NCBI GenBank assembly: GCA_963730325.1
Contig: CAVSRC010000008.1
Location: 1-64,000 of the forward strand
Reading direction: 5' to 3'
DNA length: 64,000 bases
Source: CAVSRC01 sp963730325
Lineage (GTDB): Bacteria > Pseudomonadota > Alphaproteobacteria > Rhizobiales > Kaistiaceae
How positions within the stretch are numbered: position 1 is the stretch's first letter; each line of letters begins with the position of its first letter. The notes beneath the pieces were generated by a model, which was not told where the DNA came from, made no database searches, and saw only the letters and a program-made list of their open reading frames with translations. The position numbers and the translations under genes were made by a program. Shown here piece after piece: positions 52,384-60,926 of this stretch.

Positions 52384-54162
52384 ATGAAACGCATAGCCAT
52401 CCTGGCCGTTATTGCCGTCGGATTGGCGGGACTTGCCGCGCTGGCGGTGCCGCTGGTCGTCTCGCCCGACCTCATCAAGCAGCGCATCGCCGAGCGGATT
52501 TCCACTGCCACCGGACGCAAGGTGACGCTTGCCGGCGAACCCAGCCTGTCGGTCTACCCGCATCTTGCCGTCACCATCGGCGGTCTGACCATCGCCAGCC
52601 CCAAGGGCATGGGCGACGATCCATTCCTGTTGGCCGACGAGGTGACGACCCGGCTGCGCCTGTTGCCGCTGCTGGTCGGACGGGTGGAGCTCGACGCATT
52701 CGAGCTGGTGCGCCCGCGCGTCCATCTCATCACCGACGCCGATGGCCGCGCCAACTGGACGATGGCGCCCGGCGATGCCGACGGCGGGCCGGCGATCGCC
52801 GATCTCGCCCTCGGCCGGGTACAGATCGACGACGGAACGGTGATCTATGACGATCTGGCCGACAAGCGCCACGAGGAATTGACCGCGGTCGCCCTCGACC
52901 TCACCTGGGCGCGTCCCGCGGCGGCTGCCAGCGGCAGCGGCAAGCTGCAATGGCGGGACGAGACGATCGAGTTCAACGGCTCGGTCGCGAACCCCCTCGA
53001 CCTCTACGCCGGCAAGGGATCGCCGGTCCGTTTCGCCATCGCCTCGACGCCGCTGCGCCTGTCGTTCAACGGCAAGGCGCTCGGCCTCGACGGCGCCGAT
53101 TTCGAAGGCGATGCCTCGGTGAGCACGCCGTCGCTGCGCAAGGTGGTGGCGTGGCTGGGGACGCCGCTCGGCAACGGCTCGATCCTCGGCCCGGCGTCGA
53201 TCGAAGGCCAGCTTGCCTGGCACGGATCGGAGCTTTCCTTTTCCAAGGCGTCGTTCAACCTTGACGGCAACGATGCGCGCGGCGCGGTATCGGTCGACCT
53301 CGGCGGCGCGCGGCCCGCCATACAGGGCACCATCGCCGCCGCCAAACTCGACCTTTCCCCCTATTTCGAGGCCGCCAGCGCCGACCTCGGCGTCAACGGA
53401 CCATGGCCCTTCGCAGCGACGCGGCTGCCGGTCGCCGACCTTGTCGATTGCGACCTCAGGCTTTCGGTGAACGAGGTGCTGATCGGGGGCGTGCGGCTGG
53501 CCGCATTCGGAGCGACCGGCATCATCAAGGACGGCGCCGTCTCGGTGAACATCGGCGAGGCGGAGGTCTATGGCGGCAAGTTCGGCGCCACGATCGCTGC
53601 CGAGATGGCCGGCGAAAGGCTTACCACGCACATCAAGGCGAAGATCGCCGGTGCCCTGGCGCAGGCGCCGCTCAAGAACCTGCTCGACATCGACGCGCTC
53701 AGCGGCAAGGCCAATGCCGGCATCGATATCAGCGGCAGCGGCACCACCTGGGGCGAGCTGGTGCATTCGCTCGCCGGCGACGCGTCGATCGCGATCGCCG
53801 ACGGCACGCTCAGCGGCATCGACATGAACGCAATCGCGGCGCGCATGATCGACCCGCTCGCCGAGCCGATGCCGCCGGGGGACGGCGCGACCCCGTTCAG
53901 CCGGCTCGCCGCGACGCTGACGCTCGCCAACAGCGTGCTCTCGACCGGCGATCTGGCGGTCGAGGGAGAGGGCTATGCGGTCGCGCTGAGCGGGCGCGGC
54001 TCGCTCATCACCGGCACGGTCGAGGCGAACGCGACGCTGACCATGAAGGCCGACCCGGGCAAGACCATACCGCTGGCCGTCACCGGGACCTGGCGGACGC
54101 CGCTGATCGGCCCGCGCCAGGTCACCCTCAGGGGCGGCGAAGCGGGCCAGCCGCGCGGATGA
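52384..54162 (+). CDS. AsmA-family envelope protein
   Basis: A 592-residue protein anchored by an N-terminal membrane helix (residues about 4-26). A long beta-rich periplasmic AsmA domain follows, with a start typical of the family: SPDLIKQRIAERISTATGRK. The C-terminal AsmA_2 section contains GSGTTWGELVHSLAGDASIA and VSGRG-like repeats. AsmA proteins are thought to form lipid-transfer bridges or affect outer-membrane assembly. The ATG at 52384 gives the membrane anchor directly. It is divergent from acetoacetyl-CoA synthetase across about 180 bases. Confidence 0.9.
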   Translation: MKRIAILAVIAVGLAGLAALAVPLVVSPDLIKQRIAERISTATGRKVTLAGEPSLSVYPHLAVTIGGLTIASPKGMGDDPFLLADEVTTRLRLLPLLVGRVELDAFELVRPRVHLITDADGRANWTMAPGDADGGPAIADLALGRVQIDDGTVIYDDLADKRHEELTAVALDLTWARPAAAASGSGKLQWRDETIEFNGSVANPLDLYAGKGSPVRFAIASTPLRLSFNGKALGLDGADFEGDASVSTPSLRKVVAWLGTPLGNGSILGPASIEGQLAWHGSELSFSKASFNLDGNDARGAVSVDLGGARPAIQGTIAAAKLDLSPYFEAASADLGVNGPWPFAATRLPVADLVDCDLRLSVNEVLIGGVRLAAFGATGIIKDGAVSVNIGEAEVYGGKFGATIAAEMAGERLTTHIKAKIAGALAQAPLKNLLDIDALSGKANAGIDISGSGTTWGELVHSLAGDASIAIADGTLSGIDMNAIAARMIDPLAEPMPPGDGATPFSRLAATLTLANSVLSTGDLAVEGEGYAVALSGRGSLITGTVEANATLTMKADPGKTIPLAVTGTWRTPLIGPRQVTLRGGEAGQPRG

Positions 54163-54258
54163 CCGATATTTAATGTTGGCAGACGTAGGGCGCCCGCCGA
54201 GGGATCGTGTTGGCGATGAAGGGCGTCGAATAGGCGATGCCCAAAAGAGGAAATCGAC

Positions 54259-54855
54259 ATGTCTGTCAAGACCTTGATCATCGCCACAGCGGCGCTCGCG
54301 GCGTCCACCGCCATGACCGTGCCCAGCTTCGCAGCCGGGGGCGACGGCACCGGCCCCAACGGCACCGGACCGGGCCAGAATGCAAACCCGCCGGCCGCCA
54401 CCCAGCCGATGCCGCGCGCCACGATCATGTTCAGCCTGCTCGACACCAACAAGGACGGTGCCGTCGACAAGGACGAGTTCGCGGTTCTGACGACCGCAAC
54501 CTTCGATTCGCTCGACGTCAATCACGACGGCAAGCTGACGCCGGACGAACTGCGCGGCCGCCTCGGCCCGATGCTCGGCCAGCGCGACGGCCGTCGCGGA
54601 CCCGGCATGGGTCAGCAGGGCCGCAACTGGCAGGATCGCGACGATCGCGGTGGCTCGGGCCGGATGGACGATCGGCGCGGGCCGATGGGCCGCATGGGAT
54701 TCAACGACCGCGGCGGGCGCGGCGCCGGCCCGCTCGGACCGCGGCTGAGCTTCAACGACATCGATACCAACCATGACGGTGTCATCTCGGCCGACGAGTT
54801 CGCGGCTCACCAGCCGGCTCCCGGTCAGGGGCGCGGCTACGGTCCGCGGCGGTAG
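54259..54855 (+). CDS. Secreted EF-hand calcium-binding protein
   Basis: A 198-residue exported protein with a signal peptide ending near SFAAGG. Three canonical EF-hand loops are present: DTNKDGAVDKDE, DVNHDGKLTPDE and DTNHDGVISADE. The first two form a pair. A Gly/Arg/Asp-rich low-complexity linker of about 65 residues separates them from the third. It should bind calcium in the periplasm. It is followed after 36 bases by a sigma factor gene and two further genes in one direction, suggesting it belongs to that regulatory unit. Confidence 0.88.
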   Translation: MSVKTLIIATAALAASTAMTVPSFAAGGDGTGPNGTGPGQNANPPAATQPMPRATIMFSLLDTNKDGAVDKDEFAVLTTATFDSLDVNHDGKLTPDELRGRLGPMLGQRDGRRGPGMGQQGRNWQDRDDRGGSGRMDDRRGPMGRMGFNDRGGRGAGPLGPRLSFNDIDTNHDGVISADEFAAHQPAPGQGRGYGPRR

Positions 54856-54891
54856 AAGAGCGATGCAATCGGGGCGAGCCGAGGGAGACCG

Positions 54892-55572
54892 ATGGAATGG
54901 CTCTTGACGCTCGCCCCGGTGGCCACGTCGCGAAAGGCGCGACGCGAACCGGCTTCTGCCGGTAAGATCGAGGCCACCGGGGGGCGACGCTCGTTGAACA
55001 CGAATGCCGGCACGACCGACGAGGCGCTGGTGGCGGAGATCGCCGCCGGCGATCAGCGCGCCTTCGCCGAAATCGTGCGGCGGCACGGCGGCCGGCTGAA
55101 GGCGCTGGCGCTGCGCTTCAGCGGCGGCTTGGCGGAAGCCGACGACATCGTCCAGGAGACCTTCTGGAGCCTGTGGCGAAACGCCGGCCGCTGGCAGCCG
55201 GGCGGCCCGCCCTTCGCGGCCTATCTGACGCGGATGACGATCAACCGCGCCATCGACGGAGAGCGCAAGAAGAAGACCCGGCGCTTCTTCGGGCTGGATG
55301 CGGTCGAGGATGCCGCCGACCCGGAACCACGGGCCGACGACAAGCTGGAGGCCAGCGGCGCGCTCAAGGCGGTCGCCCGCGACATCCAGGCATTGCCCGC
55401 GCGGCAGCGAGCGGCCATCCTGCTGACGGCGGACGGGGAACGATCCAATGCCGAGATCGCCGAAGCCATGGGGCTGTCCATCGGGGCAGTCGAGCAGCTT
55501 CTGGTCAGGGCGCGGCGGACACTGCGAATGCGACTCGCCGAGCGCGAGGCGCAAGGGGGACTGGAACCATGA
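54892..55572 (+). CDS. ECF-type RNA polymerase sigma factor
   Basis: A 226-residue sigma-70 family protein of the small ECF class. Region 2 is visible as LVAEIAAGDQRAFAEIVRRH with ADDIVQETFWSLWRN around residues 46-105. Region 4 carries RSNAEIAEAMGLSIGAVEQL near 183-202. About 36 non-family residues come first. GAGGGAG precedes the ATG at 54892, but an in-frame TTG at 54994 would trim them. The gene overlaps its probable anti-sigma partner by 4 bases (ATGA), a typical sigma/anti-sigma arrangement. Confidence 0.88.
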   Translation: MEWLLTLAPVATSRKARREPASAGKIEATGGRRSLNTNAGTTDEALVAEIAAGDQRAFAEIVRRHGGRLKALALRFSGGLAEADDIVQETFWSLWRNAGRWQPGGPPFAAYLTRMTINRAIDGERKKKTRRFFGLDAVEDAADPEPRADDKLEASGALKAVARDIQALPARQRAAILLTADGERSNAEIAEAMGLSIGAVEQLLVRARRTLRMRLAEREAQGGLEP

Positions 55573-55988
55573 ACCTCGAACGATTTGAAGAAACCCTGGG
55601 CCGGCTTGGCGGAAACCTGACACGGTGGCCGGCGGCGGAACGCGCCGAGGCAGAGGCGCTGATCGCGGCCGAGCCGCAGGCGGCCAAGCTCCATGCCGAA
55701 GTCACCAGGCTCGACACCCTCATCGGCGCGGCGGCGGCTCCGGTCGCCATGGACGCCGCGGCGATGGGCCGGATCATGGCCGGTATCGATCGCCACCGAC
55801 ACCGCGACCTGACGCTGCAACCGACGCGGCGGCTGTTCGCCTGGGCGAGTGCGGCGATGGTCGTCTTCCTGGTCGCCGGCTTCGCCGCCGGCGTGGCGAT
55901 CCCCGCCAATCAGGGCGAGGACACGCTGGCCGGGCTGATGTTCGGCTCGAGCGCGACCTCGACCTCCGACCAGGGGAGCGTGCTATGA
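55569..55988 (+). CDS. Probable membrane anti-sigma factor
   Basis: A 139-residue protein. An N-terminal cytosolic helical half (FEETLGRLGGNLTRWPAAER to about residue 85) is followed by one membrane span (FAWASAAMVVFLVAGFAAGV, about 89-108) and a short periplasmic tail. It lacks an obvious zinc-binding HxxxCxxC motif. The call as anti-sigma rests on its structure and its 4-base overlap with the sigma gene, not on a recognised domain. It also overlaps the next gene by 4 bases. Confidence 0.6.
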   Translation: MNLERFEETLGRLGGNLTRWPAAERAEAEALIAAEPQAAKLHAEVTRLDTLIGAAAAPVAMDAAAMGRIMAGIDRHRHRDLTLQPTRRLFAWASAAMVVFLVAGFAAGVAIPANQGEDTLAGLMFGSSATSTSDQGSVL

Positions 55989-56434
55989 CGATCCGCGGCC
56001 CCTTCGCGGTCACGCTGATCGTCCTCTTGTTCGTGTCGCTGGCGGCAAACCTGATGATCGCCGGCTTCACGGTGGCGCGCTTCACCGGCCCGGGCGGGCC
56101 GGGCGGCGGTGTCGGCGACATCGACCGCATCGTCGCGCTCGGCATCCGTGCCTTCCCGCGCGAAATCCAGGGCGACATCAGGGATCAGGTGCGTGCCCAC
56201 CGCCGCGAGTTCCGCTCCGGTCTCGATGCGGTGCAGGGCGCACGCCAGCAAATGTTCGCGGCCATGCGCGCCGATCCCTTCGACCGGGCGGCGCTCGACG
56301 CGGCCTTTGCCGATGTGCGTTCGACGACCAACGAAGTGCAGATGATCGGCCAGAACATCGTCGCCGACGCCATCGCCAATGCCCCGGCGAATGTGCGGAA
56401 GCGGATCAGGCCGCCGCGCGGCCCGTTCCCATAG
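55985..56434 (+). CDS. Periplasmic heavy-metal-sensor-like protein (Metal_resist/CpxP-type)
   Basis: A 149-residue protein with an N-terminal membrane segment (FAVTLIVLLFVSLAANLMIA). The helical periplasmic part resembles the CpxP/ZraP/CnrX group, with repeated R..R-rich helices (RDQVRAHRREFRSGLDAVQG). No Cys is present, and only one His lies in the helices, so a metal site is not evident. Members of this group hold sigma or two-component systems in check by sensing metals or envelope stress. It overlaps the anti-sigma gene by 4 bases and ends the cluster. Confidence 0.7.
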   Translation: MTIRGPFAVTLIVLLFVSLAANLMIAGFTVARFTGPGGPGGGVGDIDRIVALGIRAFPREIQGDIRDQVRAHRREFRSGLDAVQGARQQMFAAMRADPFDRAALDAAFADVRSTTNEVQMIGQNIVADAIANAPANVRKRIRPPRGPFP

Positions 56435-56443
56435 CTCCGGTCG

Positions 56444-57265
56444 TCAGCCTGCCTGTGCCTCCGCCAGGCGCTCGGCGCGCCGGCGCTCCACTTCAGCGCG
56501 TTTCGAAACGAGCGAGGCGACGATCACTCCGGCGGTGACGATGCCGATGAGGATCGTGCACACGGCATTGATCTCCGGCGTCACGCCGAGACGGACCTGG
56601 CTGTAGATCTTCATCGGCAGCGTGGTGGCGCCAGGGCCGGTGGTGAAGCTGGCGATGACCAGATCGTCGAGCGACAGGGTAAAGCCCAGCATCCAGCCGG
56701 CGATCACCGCCGGAAAGATGATCGGCAGCGTGATGACGAAGAACGTCTTGAAGGGCGGGCAGCCGAGGTCGAGCGCCGCCTCTTCCAGGCTGCGGTCGAA
56801 GGTGACCAGCCGCGACTGGACGACCACCGCCACGTAGCACATCGAGAAGGTGATGTGGGCGAGCACGATGGTCCAGAAACCGCGCGCCAGGTTGAGGGCG
56901 ACGAAGAGGAGCAGCAGCGACAGGCCGGTGATGACGTCGGGCATGACCAGCGGCGCGTAGATCATGCCGGAGAACAGCGAGCGCCCCCTGAAGCGGCCAA
57001 AGCGCACCAGCACCACTGCGGCCATGGTGCCGAGCACGGTGGCCACCGTCGCCGACAGCAGGGCGACGCGCAGCGTTACCCAGGCGGCGTCGATCAGGGC
57101 CTGGTCGTGGAGCAGCTCGCCGTACCATCTGGCCGACCAGCCGCCCCACACCGTCACCAGCTTGGAGGCGTTGAACGAGTAGATGACCAGCAGGACGATC
57201 GGCGCATAGAGGAAGGCGAGGCCGAAGGTGATCGCGGTGAGATTGAAGCGGGAGAAGGTCCTCAT
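56444..57265 (-). CDS. potI: Putrescine/spermidine ABC transporter permease (PotI-like)
   Basis: A 273-residue inner-membrane permease, PotC/PotI family, with about six spans. The EAA loop is SLEEAALDLGCPPFKTFFVI near residues 165-184. It begins with ATG overlapping the potH stop by 4 bases and ends the leftward pot set. The start at 57265 follows potH directly; a longer reading to 57664 is out-of-frame overlap with potH and is rejected. Confidence 0.92.
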   Translation of the reverse strand: MRTFSRFNLTAITFGLAFLYAPIVLLVIYSFNASKLVTVWGGWSARWYGELLHDQALIDAAWVTLRVALLSATVATVLGTMAAVVLVRFGRFRGRSLFSGMIYAPLVMPDVITGLSLLLLFVALNLARGFWTIVLAHITFSMCYVAVVVQSRLVTFDRSLEEAALDLGCPPFKTFFVITLPIIFPAVIAGWMLGFTLSLDDLVIASFTTGPGATTLPMKIYSQVRLGVTPEINAVCTILIGIVTAGVIVASLVSKRAEVERRRAERLAEAQAG

Positions 57266-58212
57266 CCGTCCCTCTCCGCGCGGATCTGCTCCTGGTTCTG
57301 GAAGAGCACGATCGGCACCACCAGGATGAGCAGCAGGATGACGGCCACCGCCGAGGCCAGCGGCCAGTCGCGGTTGCGGAAGAACTCGTCCCACAGCGTC
57401 TTGCCGATCATCAGCGTGCCGTTGCCGCCGAGCAGATCGGGGATGACGAATTCGCCGGTGACCGGGATGAAGACCAGGAAGCAGCCGGCGATGACGCCCG
57501 GCATCGACAGGGGAAAGGTGATCTTCCAGAACGCCTTGAGGCGCGTGCAGCCGAGGTCGGCCGCCGCTTCGAGGAGCGAATTGTCCATCTTCTCGAGCGC
57601 CGCATAGAGCGGCAGCACCATGAAGGGAAGATAGGAATAGACGATGCCGATATAGACCGCCCAATTGGTGTTGAGGATGGTCAGCGGCTGGTGAATGACG
57701 CCGAGCCAGAGCAGGAGTTCATTGAGCAGCCCCTCCTTCTTGAGGATGCCGATCCAGGCGTAGACGCGGATCAGGAACGAGGTCCAGAACGGCAGGATGA
57801 CGAGCATCAGCAGGGTCGGCTGCCAGCGCCGCGGCGCCCGCGCCATGCCATAGGCGATGGGGTAGCCGACGGCGAGCACCACGAAGGTCGAGACGAGCGC
57901 GATCCACAGGCTCGACAGGTAGGCCTTCACATAGAGCGCGTCGGTGGTGAGGAAGGTGTAGTTGTCGGTGGTGAACGTCTTGGCCTGCTGCCACAGCGCG
58001 GCCAGCCCCTCGCCGATATGGAAGGTCGGAAAATAGGGCGGCTGGGCGAGGACCGAGGTGGAGAAGGAGATCTTCACCACGATCAGGAAGGGGATGAAGA
58101 AGAGCACCAGCAGCCAGGCATAGGGGATCGCCAGAACCAGCCAGCGCGCCCGGCCGTGCGGCGTTGCGCCGCCAGCGTCCGGCGCGGCGGTGTCGGGCGC
58201 GATCACGGCCAT
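57262..58212 (-). CDS. potH: Putrescine/spermidine ABC transporter permease (PotH-like)
   Basis: A 316-residue permease of the PotB/PotH family. The first span follows a cytosolic leader (WLVLAIPYAWLLVLFFIPFL), the periplasmic part is long, and the EAA loop is LLEAAADLGCTRLKAFWKIT near residues 214-233. It pairs with PotI, whose start overlaps its stop. It is separated from potG by a 160-base stretch that carries an inverted repeat element. Confidence 0.92.
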   Translation of the reverse strand: MAVIAPDTAAPDAGGATPHGRARWLVLAIPYAWLLVLFFIPFLIVVKISFSTSVLAQPPYFPTFHIGEGLAALWQQAKTFTTDNYTFLTTDALYVKAYLSSLWIALVSTFVVLAVGYPIAYGMARAPRRWQPTLLMLVILPFWTSFLIRVYAWIGILKKEGLLNELLLWLGVIHQPLTILNTNWAVYIGIVYSYLPFMVLPLYAALEKMDNSLLEAAADLGCTRLKAFWKITFPLSMPGVIAGCFLVFIPVTGEFVIPDLLGGNGTLMIGKTLWDEFFRNRDWPLASAVAVILLLILVVPIVLFQNQEQIRAERDG

Positions 58213-58231
58213 TGCTTTGGCGCCCCTTGCA

Positions 58232-58354
58232 GGTTCCCGCGTAGGCGGGAACCCGGTAGCCGCCGGCCAACCGTGTCGGACACGCCGCCCGAAACAGCGG
58301 CTTCGCCAGACCGCTGGCGTTGCCGATTACTGGGTCCCCGCTTTCGCGCGGACC
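58232..58354. repeat. REP-like palindromic element inside the pot operon
   Basis: Two hairpins bracket the element: GGTTCCCGCG paired with CGGGAACC at 58232-58253, and GGGTCCCCGC paired with GCGCGGACC at 58331-58354. Between them lies the CCGGCCAACCGTGTCGG spacer. Such paired units are common intergenic repeats in Hyphomicrobiales. It fills the gap between potG and potH and may lower expression of the permeases relative to the upstream genes. Confidence 0.65.
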
Positions 58355-58372
58355 TAAGGAAACACCCGCCGC

Positions 58373-59527
58373 TCATTTCGTCAGCACCACGCCGCTGTCG
58401 CGCGGCCAGGTGAGCCAGATCTTGTCCTCCCAGGTGATCGGCCGCTCGACCAGGCGCGTCTGGTTGGCAACGGTCGCCTTCAGCGTCGCGCCGCCGGCCA
58501 GCCGCACGTGATAGATCGAAATGTCGCCGAGATAGCCGATGTCCCAGACCTCGCCGGGAACGGCGTTGACCGAGGTGTCGGCAGGCGCCGACAGCGAGAC
58601 GCCGATCTTCTCCGGCCGCACGGCAAACCAGGCGGTGTCGCCGACGGCTGCGGGAACCTCCTGCCGGTCGACATCGACGACGGCGCCGGTGCCGCTGCAT
58701 TCCATGCGGATGGTGCCGCCGTCGGCGGCAACCACCTTGCCTTCCAGCAGATTGACGCTGCCGATGAAGTCGGCGACGTAGCGCGAATTGGGCTGCTCGT
58801 AGATCTCCGAGGGCGTGCCGATCTGGACGATCTTGCCGTGGTCCATCACCGCGATGCGGTCGGCGAGCGTCATCGCCTCTTCCTGGTCGTGGGTGACGAT
58901 GACGAAGGTCATACCGAGATCGACCTGCAGGTCGGACAGCTCGAACTGGGTCTCCTCGCGCAGCTTCTTGTCGAGGGCGCCGAGCGGCTCGTCGAGGAGC
59001 AGCACCTTGGGCTTCTTGGCGAGCGAGCGGGCGAGCGCGACGCGCTGGCGCTGACCGCCGGAAAGCTGGTGCGGCTTGCGCTTGGCGAACTGCGTCAGCT
59101 TGACCAGCGTCAGCATCTCTTCGACGCGCGCCGCGATATCAGGCGCCGGCATCCCCGCCTGCTTGAGGCCGAAGGCGATGTTGCCCTCGACCGTCATGTG
59201 CGGGAACAGGGCATAGGACTGGAACATCATGTTGCTCGGCCGCCGGTAGGGCGGCACGCCGGCGAGGTTCCTGCCGTCGAGCATGATGTCGCCGATCGTC
59301 GGCTCCTCGAAGCCGGCGACCATGCGCATCATGGTGGTCTTGCCGCAGCCCGACGGTCCGAGCAGGGCGAAGAACTCGCGTTCGTAGATGGAAAGCGAGA
59401 TGTCGTCGACGGCGGCGAAATCGCCGAAGCGCTTGGTGACGCCGCGAAACTCGATGAAGGGCTTCGCGGCCGGGTCATTCCACGGAGCGAACTTTCGCCG
59501 AACCGGTCCGAGAGCCGTCTTTGCCAT
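58373..59527 (-). CDS. potG: Putrescine/spermidine ABC transporter ATP-binding protein (PotG-like)
   Basis: A 384-residue ATPase. Walker A is LLGPSGCGKTTMM near residues 55-67, the signature is LSGGQRQRVALARSL near 155, and Walker B is VLLLDEPLGALD near 177. The switch is VTHDQEEAMTLADR, and a C-terminal TOBE domain follows. The ATG at 59527 has GAGGGG 5 bases upstream and is preferred to a TTG start 4 codons earlier. It powers the PotFGHI polyamine importer. Confidence 0.93.
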   Translation of the reverse strand: MAKTALGPVRRKFAPWNDPAAKPFIEFRGVTKRFGDFAAVDDISLSIYEREFFALLGPSGCGKTTMMRMVAGFEEPTIGDIMLDGRNLAGVPPYRRPSNMMFQSYALFPHMTVEGNIAFGLKQAGMPAPDIAARVEEMLTLVKLTQFAKRKPHQLSGGQRQRVALARSLAKKPKVLLLDEPLGALDKKLREETQFELSDLQVDLGMTFVIVTHDQEEAMTLADRIAVMDHGKIVQIGTPSEIYEQPNSRYVADFIGSVNLLEGKVVAADGGTIRMECSGTGAVVDVDRQEVPAAVGDTAWFAVRPEKIGVSLSAPADTSVNAVPGEVWDIGYLGDISIYHVRLAGGATLKATVANQTRLVERPITWEDKIWLTWPRDSGVVLTK

Positions 59528-59542
59528 CGTGCCCCTCAAGGT

Positions 59543-59572
59543 CGGCGGCGGCGCCCTACCCGTGCGCCGCCG
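59543..59572 (-). other. Hairpin between potF and potG
   Basis: Arms CGGCGGCGC and GCGCCGCCG with a nine-base loop lie just after the potF stop, with no clear T run. The same arrangement is seen after the sugar binding protein at 44062-44090, suggesting mRNA stabilisation or partial termination behind the binding-protein gene. Confidence 0.5.
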
Positions 59573-59585
59573 TCCGCGCCGCCGG

Positions 59586-60674
59586 CTACTGACCCGTCTT
59601 GATCGCCGTCCACGTCCGCGTCCACAGACGCTGGAAGTTCTGGTCGGGGGGCGTGGTGGTGAACGTCTTGTCGAGAACGGCCTGGGGCGGATAGATGGTC
59701 GGATCGCCGATGACGTCCTCGTCGAGCAGATCCTGCGAATCGATATTGCCGTTGGCGTAGAAGACGTAATTGGAATTCGCCGCGGCCACCTTCGGGTCCA
59801 TCATGTAGTTGATGAAGGCCAGCGCGCTTTCGGGATGCGGCGCGTCCTTGAGGATGGCCATCGAGTCGAACCACATCAGCGCCCCCTGCTCGGGGATCGA
59901 ATACTCGATCTTGACGCCGTTCTTGGCCTCGACCGCGCGGTCGCGCGCCTGGAACACATCGCCGGAATAGCCGATCGCCACGCAGGCATCGCCGTTGGCG
60001 AGCGCGTCGATATATTCGGAGGAGTGGAACTTCTGAACGTAGGGCGTGACGGCCTTGAGGGCGTCGGCCGCCTTGGCCAGGTCGTCCGGATTCTTGGAGT
60101 TGGGATCGAGGCCGAGATAGACCAGCATCGAGGGGATCACGTCGTCCGGCGAATCGAGGAAATAGACGCCGCAGTCCTTGAACTTCGAGACGACCTTGGG
60201 ATCGAAGACCATCGCCCAGGAATCGACCGGCGCGTCGGGCATGATCTGCTTGATCTTGTCGACGTTGTAGCCGATGCCGGTGGTCCCCCACATATAGTCC
60301 TCGGCGTACTGGTTGCCGGGGTCGTAGGCGGCCAGGCGATCGGAAATGAACTTCCACTGATGCTTGTCGTTGGGCAGCTTCGACTTGTCGAGCGGCTGCA
60401 GCACGCCCGCCTTGATCATGCGTTGCAGGTTCGGGTTGGTCGGCACGATCACGTCGTAGCCGGACGCGCCGGCAAAGACCTTGGCCTCAAGCGTCTCCAT
60501 GGCGTCGTAGACGTCGTAGACGACCTTGATGCCCGTTTCCTTGGTGAAGTTGGCGAGCGTGTCGTCGGCGATGTAATCCGACCAGTTATAGACGTTCACC
60601 ACCTTGTCCTCCGCCGAGGCGGAGGTGGTCACGACAAGGGCGGCGGCAAGCAGAAGAGCACAACGCGCGAGCAT
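59586..60674 (-). CDS. potF: Polyamine ABC transporter substrate-binding protein (PotF-like)
   Basis: A 362-residue periplasmic binding protein of the PotD/PotF family. The signal peptide ends at TSASAED. The mature N-terminus VVNVYNWSDYIADDTL is a strong family mark, and VYDAMETLEAKVFAGASGYD, YMWGTTGIGYN and ANGDACVAIGYSGD follow. It binds putrescine or related polyamines. It is the first gene of the leftward pot operon and is divergent from puuA across 252 bases that must hold both promoters. Confidence 0.94.
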   Translation of the reverse strand: MLARCALLLAAALVVTTSASAEDKVVNVYNWSDYIADDTLANFTKETGIKVVYDVYDAMETLEAKVFAGASGYDVIVPTNPNLQRMIKAGVLQPLDKSKLPNDKHQWKFISDRLAAYDPGNQYAEDYMWGTTGIGYNVDKIKQIMPDAPVDSWAMVFDPKVVSKFKDCGVYFLDSPDDVIPSMLVYLGLDPNSKNPDDLAKAADALKAVTPYVQKFHSSEYIDALANGDACVAIGYSGDVFQARDRAVEAKNGVKIEYSIPEQGALMWFDSMAILKDAPHPESALAFINYMMDPKVAAANSNYVFYANGNIDSQDLLDEDVIGDPTIYPPQAVLDKTFTTTPPDQNFQRLWTRTWTAIKTGQ

Positions 60675-60926
60675 GACGGTCTCCTTCGAACGGCCGGCCG
60701 GAAGCCCCCAAGACGCCTGATTGGCGCCGGTTCCGGCCGGTTTCCACGCCACGTTAAGGTTGATCGCCGACCGCGACAACCGAATCGTGCTCCCGCTATG
60801 CTAGAAACGGGCCGCTCGTCGTCCGGTTGCCGACAATCGCAATTGTGCGCAAGATCGCCGGGCCCATGCCTTTTCGACCGCCATCACCCCTTCGCGACGA
60901 GGGGGCGGCGGCAACACAGGTGAACC

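Noticed and set aside
52348..55623. A 1091-codon open frame on the - strand
   Set aside because: It is antisense to the AsmA, EF-hand and sigma genes, all of which have recognisable motifs and ribosome sites on the + strand.
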